The position numbers were made by a program, and so were the translations under genes. 44,619 bases of DNA from Hyphomicrobium sp. (GTDB lineage: Bacteria > Pseudomonadota > Alphaproteobacteria > Rhizobiales > Hyphomicrobiaceae), in assembly GCA_002928395.1 (NCBI GenBank), contig PEQZ01000008.1:1-44619 (forward strand), read 5' to 3'. The notes below the pieces were generated by a model. It worked only from the letters and a program-made list of their open reading frames with translations, searched no databases and was not told where the DNA came from. This document shows positions 25,560 to 34,197 of the stretch, piece by piece. How positions within the stretch are numbered: the first letter of the stretch is position 1; each line of letters starts with the position of its first letter.

Positions 25560-26642
25560 CTACTTGGCCGGGGCAGGGGCGGCCGGCGCCGGTGCAGCTG
25601 GTGCAGCCGCAGGTGCGCCTGCGGCCGGAGGCGTCGTGCCGCTGGTCGCCGCAGCCGGATTTACGGCTGCCGAAATGCCGGCGGCCTTCAGGACCGGCGT
25701 CCAGCGGGCGACTTCGCTCTCGACCAGCTTTTGCAGAGCGGCAGGCGAGCGGCCAGCCTTGTCGGGGATCACCGCACCAAGGTTCAGCAGGCGCTTGCGG
25801 GTGCCCTCGTCGTCGAGAGCCTTGACCAGCGCGTCGTTGAGCTTGGCAGCAATGTCGGCAGGCGTGCCCTTGGGCGCGAACATCGCGTTCCAGGCCGAGA
25901 CCTGGTAGTCGGGCAGGCCGGCTTCCTTGGTGGTCGGCAGGTCGGGGAGCGCAGGAGAACGCTCTGGCGTCGCAATCGCATAGGCCTTGATAGTGCCAGC
26001 CTTGATCTGCTCGGCGACAGAGACGATCTGGTCGCAGCCGAAGTCGATCTGACCGCCGATGAGGTCGTTGATCATCGGGCCGGTGCCCTTGTAGGTCACG
26101 CGCGCGGTCTTGACGCCCAATTGCGACGTCAGAAGCGTGCAGGTGGTGTGCGACACCGAGCCGACACCGGCGTTCCCTTCATTGAGCTTGGGACCGTCGG
26201 CCTTCATCTTGGCGACGAACTCCTTCAGGTCCTTGGCGGCGAAGTCCTTCTTGGCCACGATGACGATCGGGGTTCCGGCAGCCAAGCCGATAGGCGCGAA
26301 ATCCTTGGCCGGATCGTATTTCAAGGTCGGGTACAGGGCGGGCGCGGCGCCATGGGTGCCCATGTGACCCATCATGATGGTGTAGCCGTCGGCCGCCGCT
26401 TGGGCACCGCGGGTAATGCCCGTCGTGCCGCCTGCGCCCGTGACGTTTTCGATCACGATGGTCTGGCCCAGGGTCTTGGACATGTGTTCGCCGACGATGC
26501 GGGCGACCTGGTCGGTAGGACCGCCTGCAGCGAACGGTACGATCATGGTGACCGGCCGCTCAGGGTATGCCGCGAGTGCCGAGCCTGCGGCCGCAATGCT
26601 GGCCAGGAGGGTGGCGAAAAGTGTGGAAGCGGTACGATTCAT
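25560..26642 (-). CDS. tctC: Tripartite tricarboxylate transporter binding protein, Bug/TctC family
   Basis: This is a 360-residue periplasmic binding protein. The signal peptide ends in ALAAYPERPV. The mature part shows IVPFAAGGPTDQVAR, GAGGTTGITRGAQAAADGYT and YKGTGPMINDLIGGQIDFG, the classic Bug-family ligand-loop features. It delivers carboxylates to TctAB. The ATG at 26642 starts the signal peptide; a longer frame to 26738 is not supported. The last 35 or so residues are an unusual Ala/Pro/Gly tail absent from most family members. It lies 218 bases after tctA on the same strand, rather than being first in the operon as is common. Confidence 0.93.
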   Translation of the reverse strand: MNRTASTLFATLLASIAAAGSALAAYPERPVTMIVPFAAGGPTDQVARIVGEHMSKTLGQTIVIENVTGAGGTTGITRGAQAAADGYTIMMGHMGTHGAAPALYPTLKYDPAKDFAPIGLAAGTPIVIVAKKDFAAKDLKEFVAKMKADGPKLNEGNAGVGSVSHTTCTLLTSQLGVKTARVTYKGTGPMINDLIGGQIDFGCDQIVSVAEQIKAGTIKAYAIATPERSPALPDLPTTKEAGLPDYQVSAWNAMFAPKGTPADIAAKLNDALVKALDDEGTRKRLLNLGAVIPDKAGRSPAALQKLVESEVARWTPVLKAAGISAAVNPAAATSGTTPPAAGAPAAAPAAPAPAAPAPAK

Positions 26643-26860
26643 GTGCTGAGTGGATCCTCTGTTTGGCGCGTTTCCCGTGATTTTGCTGGCCGTGAAACGG
26701 TCGCAAAACCAACTTTCCCGATCAAACCCGCTCGTCATTGGCGCGAGCAGTGTAACTGCTACCTTTTGATTACGACCGAAGTCGATTGTCTATAATCCTA
26801 TCGGCTATCAGATCTTTGCCTGTCAGTCGCCAATGAAGTGACGGCTCGAAGGTTTTCGCG

Positions 26861-28363
26861 TTACTCTTGGAATACCTCCTCGCGGCTCTTACGAACCGCG
26901 GGCAGCACGGCCAGCATCAAGAGCACCGCACTGAACACCAAAAGGCTCGCGGCCAATGGACTGTCAAACAGTGACAGAAGGGTCGCACCAGCTTTCGACA
27001 TCGCCTGTCGCAGGTTCTCTTCCATCAGCCTGCCCAGCACGAAGCCCAAAAGCAGCGGCGCCGGTTCGAAGCCGAGCTTCAGCAGCGAATAACCGATGAA
27101 ACCGAATGCAGCTGTCATCATCACGTCCTCGGGCTTGTTGCCGATGGAGTAGATACCAATGCAGCAGAACAGCAGAATCGCCGGGAACATCAGCCGGTAC
27201 GGCACCTTGAGCAGCCGCACCCACAAGCCGACGAGTGGCAGGTTGATGATCAACAGCATGAGATTGCCGATCCACATCGACGCAATCAGTCCCCAGAACA
27301 GCTGAGGCTGCTTGGACATGATCTGAGGGCCGGGAATGAGGCCGTGGATGGTCATCGCGCCGACCATCAGCGCCATCACCGCGTTGGGCGGGATGCCGAG
27401 CGTGAGTAGCGGAATGAAAGACGTCTGCGCGCCGGCGTTGTTGGCGGCTTCCGGGCCGGCCACGCCCTCGATGGCGCCATTGCCGAAGCGAGACGGGTCC
27501 TTGGCAATGCGCTTCTCGAGCGTATACGAGGCGAACGGTGCCAGCACTGCGCCGTTGCCGGGCAGGATTCCGAGAAATGAGCCGAGCAGCGTTCCGCGCA
27601 TGGCCGGTGCTGCCGAAGCCCTCAAGTCGTCGCGCGAAGGAAGCAGCCGGCCGATGGTGCCGCGCACCACGTCTCGCGCCTCTGGATTTTCAAGATTTTT
27701 CAGGATTTCGGCAAATCCGAAGATCCCCATTGCGATGACTGCGAAGTCGAGACCATCGGAAATTTGCGGTATGCCGAAGGTCATCCGGTCTTCACCGGTT
27801 TCGCCGTCGGTGCCGATCGTCGACAAAAGAATGCCGAGAACAATCATGGCGAGCGCTTTGGGCACCGATCCGCGCGCCAGCACCACCGCAAAAACGAGGC
27901 CCATGACCATCAGAGCGAAGCGGTCGGAGGGGCCGAACTTCAAGGCCAGCGCGGTCATCGGAAGCGCCAATCCCGCCACCACCAGCGTCGCGAAGGTGCC
28001 GGCGAAGAACGACGCGATCGCGGCGGTTCCGAGGGCCACGCCCGCGCGGCCCTGCTTGGCCATCTGGTGGCCATCGAGCGTGGTGACCACGCTGGTCGCT
28101 TCGCCCGGAATGTTGACGAGGATGGCCGTGGTCGAGCCGCCGTACTGGGCCCCATAGTAGATGCCCGACAGCATGATCAGCGCGCCGATCGGGTCGAGAC
28201 CGTAGGTGATCGGCAGCAGCATGGCGATGGTGGCGATGGGGCCGACGCCCGGCAGCACACCGATCAGCGTGCCGATGAGGCAGCCAGCAAAGCAAAGCGC
28301 CAGGTTCTTCAAGGTCAGCGCGACCGTAAAGCCGAGGGCAAGGTTACCGAGGATATCGAACAT
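26861..28363 (-). CDS. tctA: Tripartite tricarboxylate transporter large permease
   Basis: This is a 500-residue inner-membrane protein with about 11-12 hydrophobic segments. It has the two hallmark motifs of the family: GVLPGVGPIATIAMLLP near residue 38 and the symmetric GILPGNGAVLAPFASY near residue 265. GIYYGAQYGGSTTAILVNIPGE and the FIPLLTLGIPPNAVMALM segment are also typical. It imports the ligand delivered by TctC using the ion gradient. GAGGAAA lies upstream of the ATG, and the gene begins 11 bases after tctB. The substrate is unknown. Confidence 0.96.
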   Translation of the reverse strand: MFDILGNLALGFTVALTLKNLALCFAGCLIGTLIGVLPGVGPIATIAMLLPITYGLDPIGALIMLSGIYYGAQYGGSTTAILVNIPGEATSVVTTLDGHQMAKQGRAGVALGTAAIASFFAGTFATLVVAGLALPMTALALKFGPSDRFALMVMGLVFAVVLARGSVPKALAMIVLGILLSTIGTDGETGEDRMTFGIPQISDGLDFAVIAMGIFGFAEILKNLENPEARDVVRGTIGRLLPSRDDLRASAAPAMRGTLLGSFLGILPGNGAVLAPFASYTLEKRIAKDPSRFGNGAIEGVAGPEAANNAGAQTSFIPLLTLGIPPNAVMALMVGAMTIHGLIPGPQIMSKQPQLFWGLIASMWIGNLMLLIINLPLVGLWVRLLKVPYRLMFPAILLFCCIGIYSIGNKPEDVMMTAAFGFIGYSLLKLGFEPAPLLLGFVLGRLMEENLRQAMSKAGATLLSLFDSPLAASLLVFSAVLLMLAVLPAVRKSREEVFQE

Positions 28364-28374
28364 GCGCCGTTTCC

Positions 28375-28863
28375 TCAGTAGCCGAGCAGCGGCGGGAAGA
28401 CCGGGATCGGGAGCCCCAGCAAGAACCGGAATAGGATGATGCAGAGCGCAGTGAGCACGACGGCGAAGATCACCACCTCGATCAGCCGGGTCGAGCGGTC
28501 GGCCTGGGCGGCAATCAGCACCGCCAACGGGCCTGCCACGGCAAGGCCCAACGCGGGGATGTTGAACCCAAGGGCCGGCAACGGGGTGCCGCGGATGGTG
28601 AGTGCGAAGGCCAACACGCCGCCAAGGACCATCGCCGCATCACGCACGCTCCAGCGTTCGAGTGGTGGGCCTTCGGAAATCAGCGAGCCCACGACGATGA
28701 GCAGTCCAAGCCCGCCGAGGATCAGCGCCGTCGACTTGGGCAACATGCCCGACCCAACGCCGCCAACCTGCGAAAACGGCAAACCGAGCGTCGAGATCCA
28801 TGCGATCGATGCAATGGCAATGAGCACCAGACCAGCCGCGAAATCTTGAGGAGATTTGACCAT
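28375..28863 (-). CDS. tctB: Tripartite tricarboxylate transporter small permease
   Basis: This is a 162-residue inner-membrane protein with four hydrophobic segments, near residues 10-28, 43-62, 77-107 and 126-150, as expected for TctB. The N-terminal segment includes FAAGLVLIAIASIAWI, and the GSGMLPKS element before the second helix is characteristic. It is the first gene of the tctBAC run and faces the 540-base control region shared with the aminotransferase. Its ribosome site is not obvious. Confidence 0.9.
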   Translation of the reverse strand: MVKSPQDFAAGLVLIAIASIAWISTLGLPFSQVGGVGSGMLPKSTALILGGLGLLIVVGSLISEGPPLERWSVRDAAMVLGGVLAFALTIRGTPLPALGFNIPALGLAVAGPLAVLIAAQADRSTRLIEVVIFAVVLTALCIILFRFLLGLPIPVFPPLLGY

Positions 28864-29008
28864 GAGCCGAGGGTGCCGGATTTACTGAGTTGAATTCAAA
28901 ATGACGTACTTCGCGCCTGCACAGCAAGACAGGGCTCGCACGTCAGCAAGCGTCTGGATATCGGAACGTCACGTCCACCTGCATTTGAGTTTGCAGCTCT
29001 GCAGCGCC

Positions 29009-29074
29009 GAGTTGTGCCGAAGAGTTGTGCCGAATTCGAGCCTCGTCCCATTCGAGATTCGAGCGAGATTCGAG
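29009..29074. repeat. Short direct repeats in the divergent control region
   Basis: GAGTTGTGCCGA occurs at 29009-29020 and 29022-29033, a period of 13. It is followed by four copies of ATTCGAG at 29034-29040, 29050-29056, 29057-29063 and 29068-29074. The cluster could be regulator-binding sites or replication-slippage repeats. Confidence 0.75.
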
Positions 29075-29255
29075 GCGACCCCACCGCTCAAGAGGACCCG
29101 TCACGGTTGGCAGGACCATAGCGGCGCCGATCAGATACGTCCATACGGCTATACCGCACCTGCACAATGTGTTGGCCTACGGAGGTTTTGCCGGTCGACA
29201 GATTGGGGGGTGCAGAATGACATTCATGCCGCAGCGCGGATCGTCGTTGTCGATC

Positions 29256-29285
29256 TTGACGATATTTCGAGTTCGCCCCTATAGC
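29256..29285 (+). promoter_or_regulatory. Candidate promoter of the aminotransferase gene
   Basis: TTGACG (29256-29261) and TATAGC (29280-29285) are separated by 18 bases, matching five and four of six sigma-70 consensus positions. The start codon at 29405 would then have a leader of about 110 bases. Confidence 0.5.
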
Positions 29286-29404
29286 TTGCGTTCTTGCCAA
29301 AAAAGCGTGCAGGCCAAGCCGCCGCATCGGGCATGCTGCCGGTTTCGGCTGCTTGATCCGACCATCGGTGCCTGACGAACACTGCGCGCGAACGAGGAAC
29401 GCCC

Positions 29405-30607
29405 ATGTCAAATCAACCCCGCCAAGCCGGACGTCACTTTCTGCAGATTCCCGGGCCCACCCCGGTACCCGAGCGCGTGATGAACGCGATGTCGCAACAG
29501 ATCCTCGATCATCGCGGACCGCAGTTCCAGGCTCTCGGAAAGCGCGTGCTGTCGAGCGTGAAATCGATCTTCAAGACCGCTGGCCACGTCATTATTTTTC
29601 CGGCTTCCGGAACTGGCGCATGGGAAGCCGCCCTCGTCAACACGCTTTCGCCCGGTGACAAGATCGTGATGGTCGAGACCGGTCAATTCGGTACGCTGTG
29701 GAAGGTGATGGCCGAGCGCATGGGTCTTCAGGTCGACTTCATTCCGACCGACTGGCGCATCGGCGGCGATGCCGACGTGATCGAGCAGCGGCTTCGTCAG
29801 GACACGGCGCACGAGATCAAGGCCGTCTGCATCGTCCACAACGAGACCGCGACGGGCTGCCGAACATGGCCCGACGAGATTCGCAAGGCCATGAACGCAG
29901 CCGGCCACCCGGCGCTGCTGATGGTCGACACCGTATCTTCACTCGCATCAATGGATTTGCGCCATGACGAGTGGGGCATCGACGTTACCATTTCTGGCTC
30001 GCAGAAGGGTTTGATGCTGCCGCCGGGGCTGTCTTTTACCGCTGTCAGCGAAAAGGCGCTCGCCGCGTCCAAGTCGGCCACGCTGCCCCGTGCGTTCTGG
30101 AACTGGGACGATATGATCGCGAACAACGCCAGCGGCTTCTTCCCCTACACGCCCGCGACGGGGCTGCTCTACGGCCTCGATGAGGCGATCAAGATGCTGC
30201 ACGAGGAAGGCCTCGACAACGTCTTTGCCCGTCACGAGCGCCACGCAGAGGCCGTGCGCCGAGCCGTTCGCGGCTGGGGTCTCGAGATCCTCTGCCGCGA
30301 TCCGAAGTACTACTCGCCCGTGGTCACGTCCGTGATGATGCCAGAGGGGCACAACGCCGACACGTTCCGCAAGATCGTGCTCGAAACGTTCAACATGTCG
30401 CTCGGCACCGGTCTCAACAGGCTGGCCGGCAAGGTGTTCCGTATCGGCCACTTGGGCGATACCAACGATCTCACGATCATGGGGGCGCTGACGGGTGTCG
30501 AGATGGGGCTCGACGTGGCTGGCGTGCCGCACAAAAAGGGTGGCGTCGCTGCCGCCATGGACTATCTCGCCTCGGTCGCCAAACCGGCAGCGGCCAGGGC
30601 GGCCTGA
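29405..30607 (+). CDS. Serine/alanine-glyoxylate aminotransferase
   Basis: This 400-residue PLP enzyme, class V fold, moves an amino group from serine or alanine to glyoxylate, giving glycine. The opening FLQIPGPTPVPERV and the block ASGTGAWEAALVN are typical. VDTVSSLASMDL carries the PLP-binding Asp, and Lys201 in SGSQKGLMLPPGL is the Schiff-base lysine. It resembles SgaA of serine-cycle methylotrophs, but no other serine-cycle gene is present here, so a general glyoxylate role is equally possible. GAGGA lies seven bases before the ATG. The haloacid dehalogenase follows 83 bases later. Confidence 0.92.
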   Translation: MSNQPRQAGRHFLQIPGPTPVPERVMNAMSQQILDHRGPQFQALGKRVLSSVKSIFKTAGHVIIFPASGTGAWEAALVNTLSPGDKIVMVETGQFGTLWKVMAERMGLQVDFIPTDWRIGGDADVIEQRLRQDTAHEIKAVCIVHNETATGCRTWPDEIRKAMNAAGHPALLMVDTVSSLASMDLRHDEWGIDVTISGSQKGLMLPPGLSFTAVSEKALAASKSATLPRAFWNWDDMIANNASGFFPYTPATGLLYGLDEAIKMLHEEGLDNVFARHERHAEAVRRAVRGWGLEILCRDPKYYSPVVTSVMMPEGHNADTFRKIVLETFNMSLGTGLNRLAGKVFRIGHLGDTNDLTIMGALTGVEMGLDVAGVPHKKGGVAAAMDYLASVAKPAAARAA

Positions 30608-30690
30608 TCAACGATTGGCTGGCCTTCGATGTTGGCCTGCAGCGGCGACCGGGGTGCTTCCCGGCGCCGCGTCCAGTTTGAGGAAAGCCG

Positions 30691-31356
30691 ATGGCCGAGG
30701 AACGCATCTATGTTTTCGATGCCTATGGCACGCTGTTCGATGTGCATTCCGCGGCGATCCGTCATGCCGCTGCCATTGGGCCGGGCTGGGAACGGCTATC
30801 TGAAATCTGGCGCAACAAGCAACTCGAGTATACCTGGACCCATGTCGGAATGGGGCGTTACCGCAGTTTCCGGCAGTTGACGTCCGAGAGCCTGGACTTT
30901 GCGATTTCCGCGACGGGTGGCGTGCCGCAGGGCGTGCGGGACCAACTGCTCAATGCCTATGCGGAGTTGTCCGCCTATCCGGAAGCGAAGGGTGTGCTCG
31001 CGCGTTTGAAGGAGGGGGGCGCCAGCCTGGCCATCCTATCGAACGGCGATCCGGACATGCTCGACGACGCCATAGCTGCAGCGGGCCTCGCGGGTCTGTT
31101 CGACGCCGTGATGTCGGTGGCAGCGGCCGGGACGTTCAAACCCTCGATGGCGGTCTACGCACTGGCGACCCGACACTTCAAAGTCGCGCCATCGGCGATC
31201 ACGTTCGTGTCGTCCAATCGGTGGGATATCGCGGGCGCGAAGGCGTTCGGGTTTTGCACCGTGTGGATCAACCGGCGCGGCGCGCCCGACGAGTACCCTG
31301 AACTTGCGCCGGACGTGACGGCGCCCAATCTCCAAAAGCTTGCCGATATGACCTGA
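30691..31356 (+). CDS. L-2-haloacid dehalogenase (type II, HAD family)
   Basis: This 221-residue enzyme hydrolyses L-2-haloacids to D-2-hydroxy acids with inversion; chloroacetate would give glycolate. Every residue known to matter in Pseudomonas L-DEX is present with a one-residue offset in the second half. They are Asp10 (nucleophile), Thr14, Arg41, Ser117, Lys150, Tyr156, Ser174, Asn176 and Asp179. Length is typical. It follows the glyoxylate aminotransferase on the same strand and probably shares its transcript. Natural roles of such enzymes outside polluted sites are not always known, but dehalogenase chemistry is well supported. Confidence 0.93.
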   Translation: MAEERIYVFDAYGTLFDVHSAAIRHAAAIGPGWERLSEIWRNKQLEYTWTHVGMGRYRSFRQLTSESLDFAISATGGVPQGVRDQLLNAYAELSAYPEAKGVLARLKEGGASLAILSNGDPDMLDDAIAAAGLAGLFDAVMSVAAAGTFKPSMAVYALATRHFKVAPSAITFVSSNRWDIAGAKAFGFCTVWINRRGAPDEYPELAPDVTAPNLQKLADMT

Positions 31357-31366
31357 CTGAAAGGCG

Positions 31367-31618
31367 TCAGTTCGGTGCGAACCCGGCCGATGCGATCTCG
31401 AACTGGCACTTCCTGCCGAGCTCGAAGAATTTCGACATCACGCAGCTTTTGACCTTGGCGACCGTCGGATCCTCGCCGATGCACAGGCGGCGGACGTCGC
31501 TTTCGCAGGCGGCGCGCAGCTTGGGCGTCACCTCCGGCGGCAGCTTGAGCTTGTCGTTGGCAATGGCGGGCGCGGTGGCGATTACGGCCATGGCAAAAAC
31601 GATTGAACGATAGAACAT
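31367..31618 (-). CDS. Small periplasmic Cys-rich protein
   Basis: This is an 83-residue exported protein. A signal peptide of about 20 residues ends in AIAND. The mature part has four cysteines at 38, 46, 59 and 71 in a C-x7-C-x12-C-x11-C pattern, with ESDVRRLC and KVKSCV. This resembles the cysteine-rich GLG1-type repeat found in small bacterial exported proteins. GAGGGG lies seven bases before the ATG at 31618 and rules out longer starts. The stop is convergent with the dehalogenase, with only about ten bases between them. Function is unknown. Confidence 0.8.
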   Translation of the reverse strand: MFYRSIVFAMAVIATAPAIANDKLKLPPEVTPKLRAACESDVRRLCIGEDPTVAKVKSCVMSKFFELGRKCQFEIASAGFAPN

Positions 31619-31816
31619 ACTTACCCCTCGGTGGCCCAATCTGCTCAGCCCCCTACCAACACGGATGCCCGGGGAAATAAAGGCGCAATCGGCTGCGCGA
31701 CACCCCACCGCAGGAATATCAGTGTATCCTGAGCGGAAGTGTAGCGCCCACGGCGCGGGCATCAACCCGCGCCAGCCGTTAAGGTTGACCGGGTTGGAAC
31801 GGCAGTCTCGAACACG

Positions 31817-32464
31817 TCAGCGAAGTGGCTTGGGGATGCCGCCCGGCAGCATCTCGTAGGGGTGCTTCCAGCCCGGCAGCTTGGCAATACGCGCGGCCCA
31901 AGCGGTGATGTTGGGGTTGGTGGCTGCAAGGTCGAAGCCGGTTTCCGCGGTCGGGAAGTACATGTAGGCCGCGAGCGAGAAGTCCGCGATCGTCGGCTTC
32001 GTGCCGACCACATAGTCGCGGCCAGCCAGATGCTGTTCGAGCACGGCGAGGTTTTGATCGATGTGCACCTTGAGCCAATCCAGCACCTGTGGCTGCGGCT
32101 CCTGAGGGGCGAACGCCTTGATGAAACGCCGGGCGGCGAAGTGGTTGGTGAACTTGTGGTTATCCCAAAGTATCCAGCGCAGAATCTCGCTTCTGTCTGC
32201 GGACGTGGCGGCTGCGAAGTGGCCAGTGCTCTCGGCCAAGTCGATCAGGATCGCGCCGGACTGGGTGAGCATGCGGCCGCCGACCTCGAGCACGGGGATC
32301 TCGCCCATCGGATTGTACTTTGCCCGCCACGCCGGATCGCGCGTGTCGCCCGCGGCAACGCTGACGAACACCGGCTCCCAGTCCAATCCAGCGGCGGCCA
32401 AGTACATTGCCACCTTGAACGTGTTTCCCGATCGACTGAAGCCGTGCAGCCGGTACATCGCCAT
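31817..32464 (-). CDS. Glutathione S-transferase family protein
   Basis: This is a 215-residue cytoplasmic protein. The N-terminal thioredoxin-like domain includes HGFSRSGNTFKVAMYLAAAG, with Ser near residue 10-12 in the usual catalytic position, and the GEIPVLEVGG segment with its cis-Pro. The all-helical C-terminal domain carries KPTIADFSLAAYMYF, the conserved Asp capping box. It conjugates glutathione to, or removes halide from, electrophilic compounds. AAGGAA precedes the ATG. It lies close to the semialdehyde dehydrogenase on the same strand and near a haloacid dehalogenase, so a role with halogenated substrates is conceivable but not shown. Confidence 0.92.
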   Translation of the reverse strand: MAMYRLHGFSRSGNTFKVAMYLAAAGLDWEPVFVSVAAGDTRDPAWRAKYNPMGEIPVLEVGGRMLTQSGAILIDLAESTGHFAAATSADRSEILRWILWDNHKFTNHFAARRFIKAFAPQEPQPQVLDWLKVHIDQNLAVLEQHLAGRDYVVGTKPTIADFSLAAYMYFPTAETGFDLAATNPNITAWAARIAKLPGWKHPYEMLPGGIPKPLR

Positions 32465-32529
32465 GGGTCGTTCCTTTTGTTCAACGCCGGTTGTTCAACA
32501 CTGTGCTGAAGGCGCGGTCGTGGTGTGCA

Positions 32530-34029
32530 TCATTTCATTGTCGGGATCGAGAACTCGGCACCGGAGCGGATGCCGGATGGCCAGCGCGCGGTGACGGTCT
32601 TGGTCTTGGTATAGAAGCGGATGGAGTCGGGTCCGTGCTGGTTCAGGTCGCCAAAGCCCGATCGCTTCCAGCCGCCGAACGTGTAGTAGGCCAGCGGCAC
32701 CGGGATCGGCACGTTGATGCCGACCATGCCGACATTGACGCGGGCGGCAAAATCGCGCGCGGCGTCGCCGTCACGGGTGAAGATGGCGACGCCGTTGCCG
32801 TATTCGTGCTCGGAGGGCAGCCGCAGCGCCTCGTCGTAGTCCTTGGCGCGCACGACCGACAACACCGGCCCGAAGATCTCTTCCTTGTAGATCCGCATCT
32901 CCGGCCGCACCCGGTCGAACAGGCAGCCGCCCATGTAGAAGCCGCCCTCGTAGCCCTGCAGCTTGAAATCGCGGCCGTCGACGACGAGTTCGGCGCCCTC
33001 TTTCACGCCGAGATCGACGTAGCCGCGGACTTTGGCGAGATGCTCACGCGTGACAAGCGGCCCCAAGTCGGCGTCGGGCGAGGTCGATGGCCCGACCTTG
33101 AGACTTTCGACGCGGGGCATGAGCTTGGCCATCAGCCGGTCGGCGGTGGTCTCACCCACGGGCACCGCAACCGAGATCGCCATGCAGCGCTCGCCGGCCG
33201 AGCCGTAGCCGGCGCCGATCAGCGCATCGGCCGCCAGGTCCATGTCGGCGTCGGGCATCACGATCATGTGGTTCTTGGCGCCGCCGAAGCATTGCACCCG
33301 CTTGCCGTTTGCCGCGCCGCGGGCATAGACGTATTGGGCGATGTCGGACGAGCCGACGAAACCAACGGCCATGATGTCGGGGTCATCGAGGATCGCGTCG
33401 ACCGCCTCTTTGTCGCCGTTGACCACGTTGAACACACCGGGCGGCAGGCCGGCTTCGATGAACAATTCCGCCAGCATCAACGGCACCGACGGCGCGCGCT
33501 CGGACGGCTTCAGGATGAAGGCATTGCCGCAGGCGATCGCCGGTGCGGCCTTCCACAGCGGGATCATGGCGGGGAAGTTGAACGGCGTAATACCCGCGAC
33601 CACGCCCAGCGGCTGGCGCATGGAATAAAGATCGATGCCGGGGCCGGCGCCTTCGGTGTATTCGCCCTTCAACAGATGCGGGATGCCGCAGGCGAACTCC
33701 GCCACTTCGAGCCCGCGCTGGATGTCGCCCTTGGCGTCGGCGATGGTCTTGCCGTGTTCGCGCGACAGAATATCGGCCAATTTCGCCATATCACGATTGA
33801 TCAATTGGACGAACGTCATCATGACGCGCGCCCGCCGTTGCGGATTGGTCTGAGCCCAGCCTGGCTGCGCCGCCTTGGCGTCCTCGATCGCGGCGCGGAC
33901 GTCGGAACCGTTGGCCAGATTGACGCGGGCCGCTACCTCGCCCGTCATCGGCCAGAACACGTCACTGAAGCGCTTGGATGTGAACGATGTTCGCTTGCCG
34001 CCGATAAAGTGCGGAATATCTGAAGCCAT
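32530..34029 (-). CDS. mmsA: CoA-acylating methylmalonate-semialdehyde dehydrogenase
   Basis: This 499-residue NAD-dependent enzyme converts methylmalonate or malonate semialdehyde plus CoA to propionyl- or acetyl-CoA with CO2 release, in valine, beta-alanine and inositol breakdown. The catalytic Cys282 lies in GSAGERCMAIS. The usual aldehyde-dehydrogenase Glu is absent from CFGGAKNH (247-254), as expected for the CoA-acylating branch. TPFNFP (148-153) and the C-terminal YTFGGWKRSGFGD are diagnostic. The ATG at 34029 is chosen; the frame up to 34134 is unlike the family. No valine or inositol genes accompany it here. Confidence 0.95.
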   Translation of the reverse strand: MASDIPHFIGGKRTSFTSKRFSDVFWPMTGEVAARVNLANGSDVRAAIEDAKAAQPGWAQTNPQRRARVMMTFVQLINRDMAKLADILSREHGKTIADAKGDIQRGLEVAEFACGIPHLLKGEYTEGAGPGIDLYSMRQPLGVVAGITPFNFPAMIPLWKAAPAIACGNAFILKPSERAPSVPLMLAELFIEAGLPPGVFNVVNGDKEAVDAILDDPDIMAVGFVGSSDIAQYVYARGAANGKRVQCFGGAKNHMIVMPDADMDLAADALIGAGYGSAGERCMAISVAVPVGETTADRLMAKLMPRVESLKVGPSTSPDADLGPLVTREHLAKVRGYVDLGVKEGAELVVDGRDFKLQGYEGGFYMGGCLFDRVRPEMRIYKEEIFGPVLSVVRAKDYDEALRLPSEHEYGNGVAIFTRDGDAARDFAARVNVGMVGINVPIPVPLAYYTFGGWKRSGFGDLNQHGPDSIRFYTKTKTVTARWPSGIRSGAEFSIPTMK

Positions 34030-34197
34030 GTCGGTCTCGTCCCGTGGAATGGAAGGCGCTTCTGATTGCGACGTCGTTCGCTCTGGCGGCCGCACGAATG
34101 CGCTCCGGACGTGATGATCTACTGCGTGGCGCAATCTCTTGCCAGCGGAAACCCGGAAGCCCTTTGAACAATCAGCCGCTGTAGGCGGTGTCCAGGA

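Larger units (their letters stand above)
28864..29404. other. Divergent control region between tctB and the aminotransferase
   Basis: About 540 bases hold no convincing gene; the open frames here are short and mutually overlapping. The region contains a cluster of short repeats (29009-29074) and a plus-strand promoter candidate (29256-29285). It must carry the promoters of both the tctBAC run and the aminotransferase. Confidence 0.6.

Noticed and set aside
29009-29074. CRISPR-like array
   Set aside because: Repeat units of 7-12 bases with irregular spacing and no spacers of normal length.
32491-34023. 510-codon plus-strand open frame opposite mmsA
   Set aside because: Shadow of a gene whose catalytic residues are all present on the minus strand.
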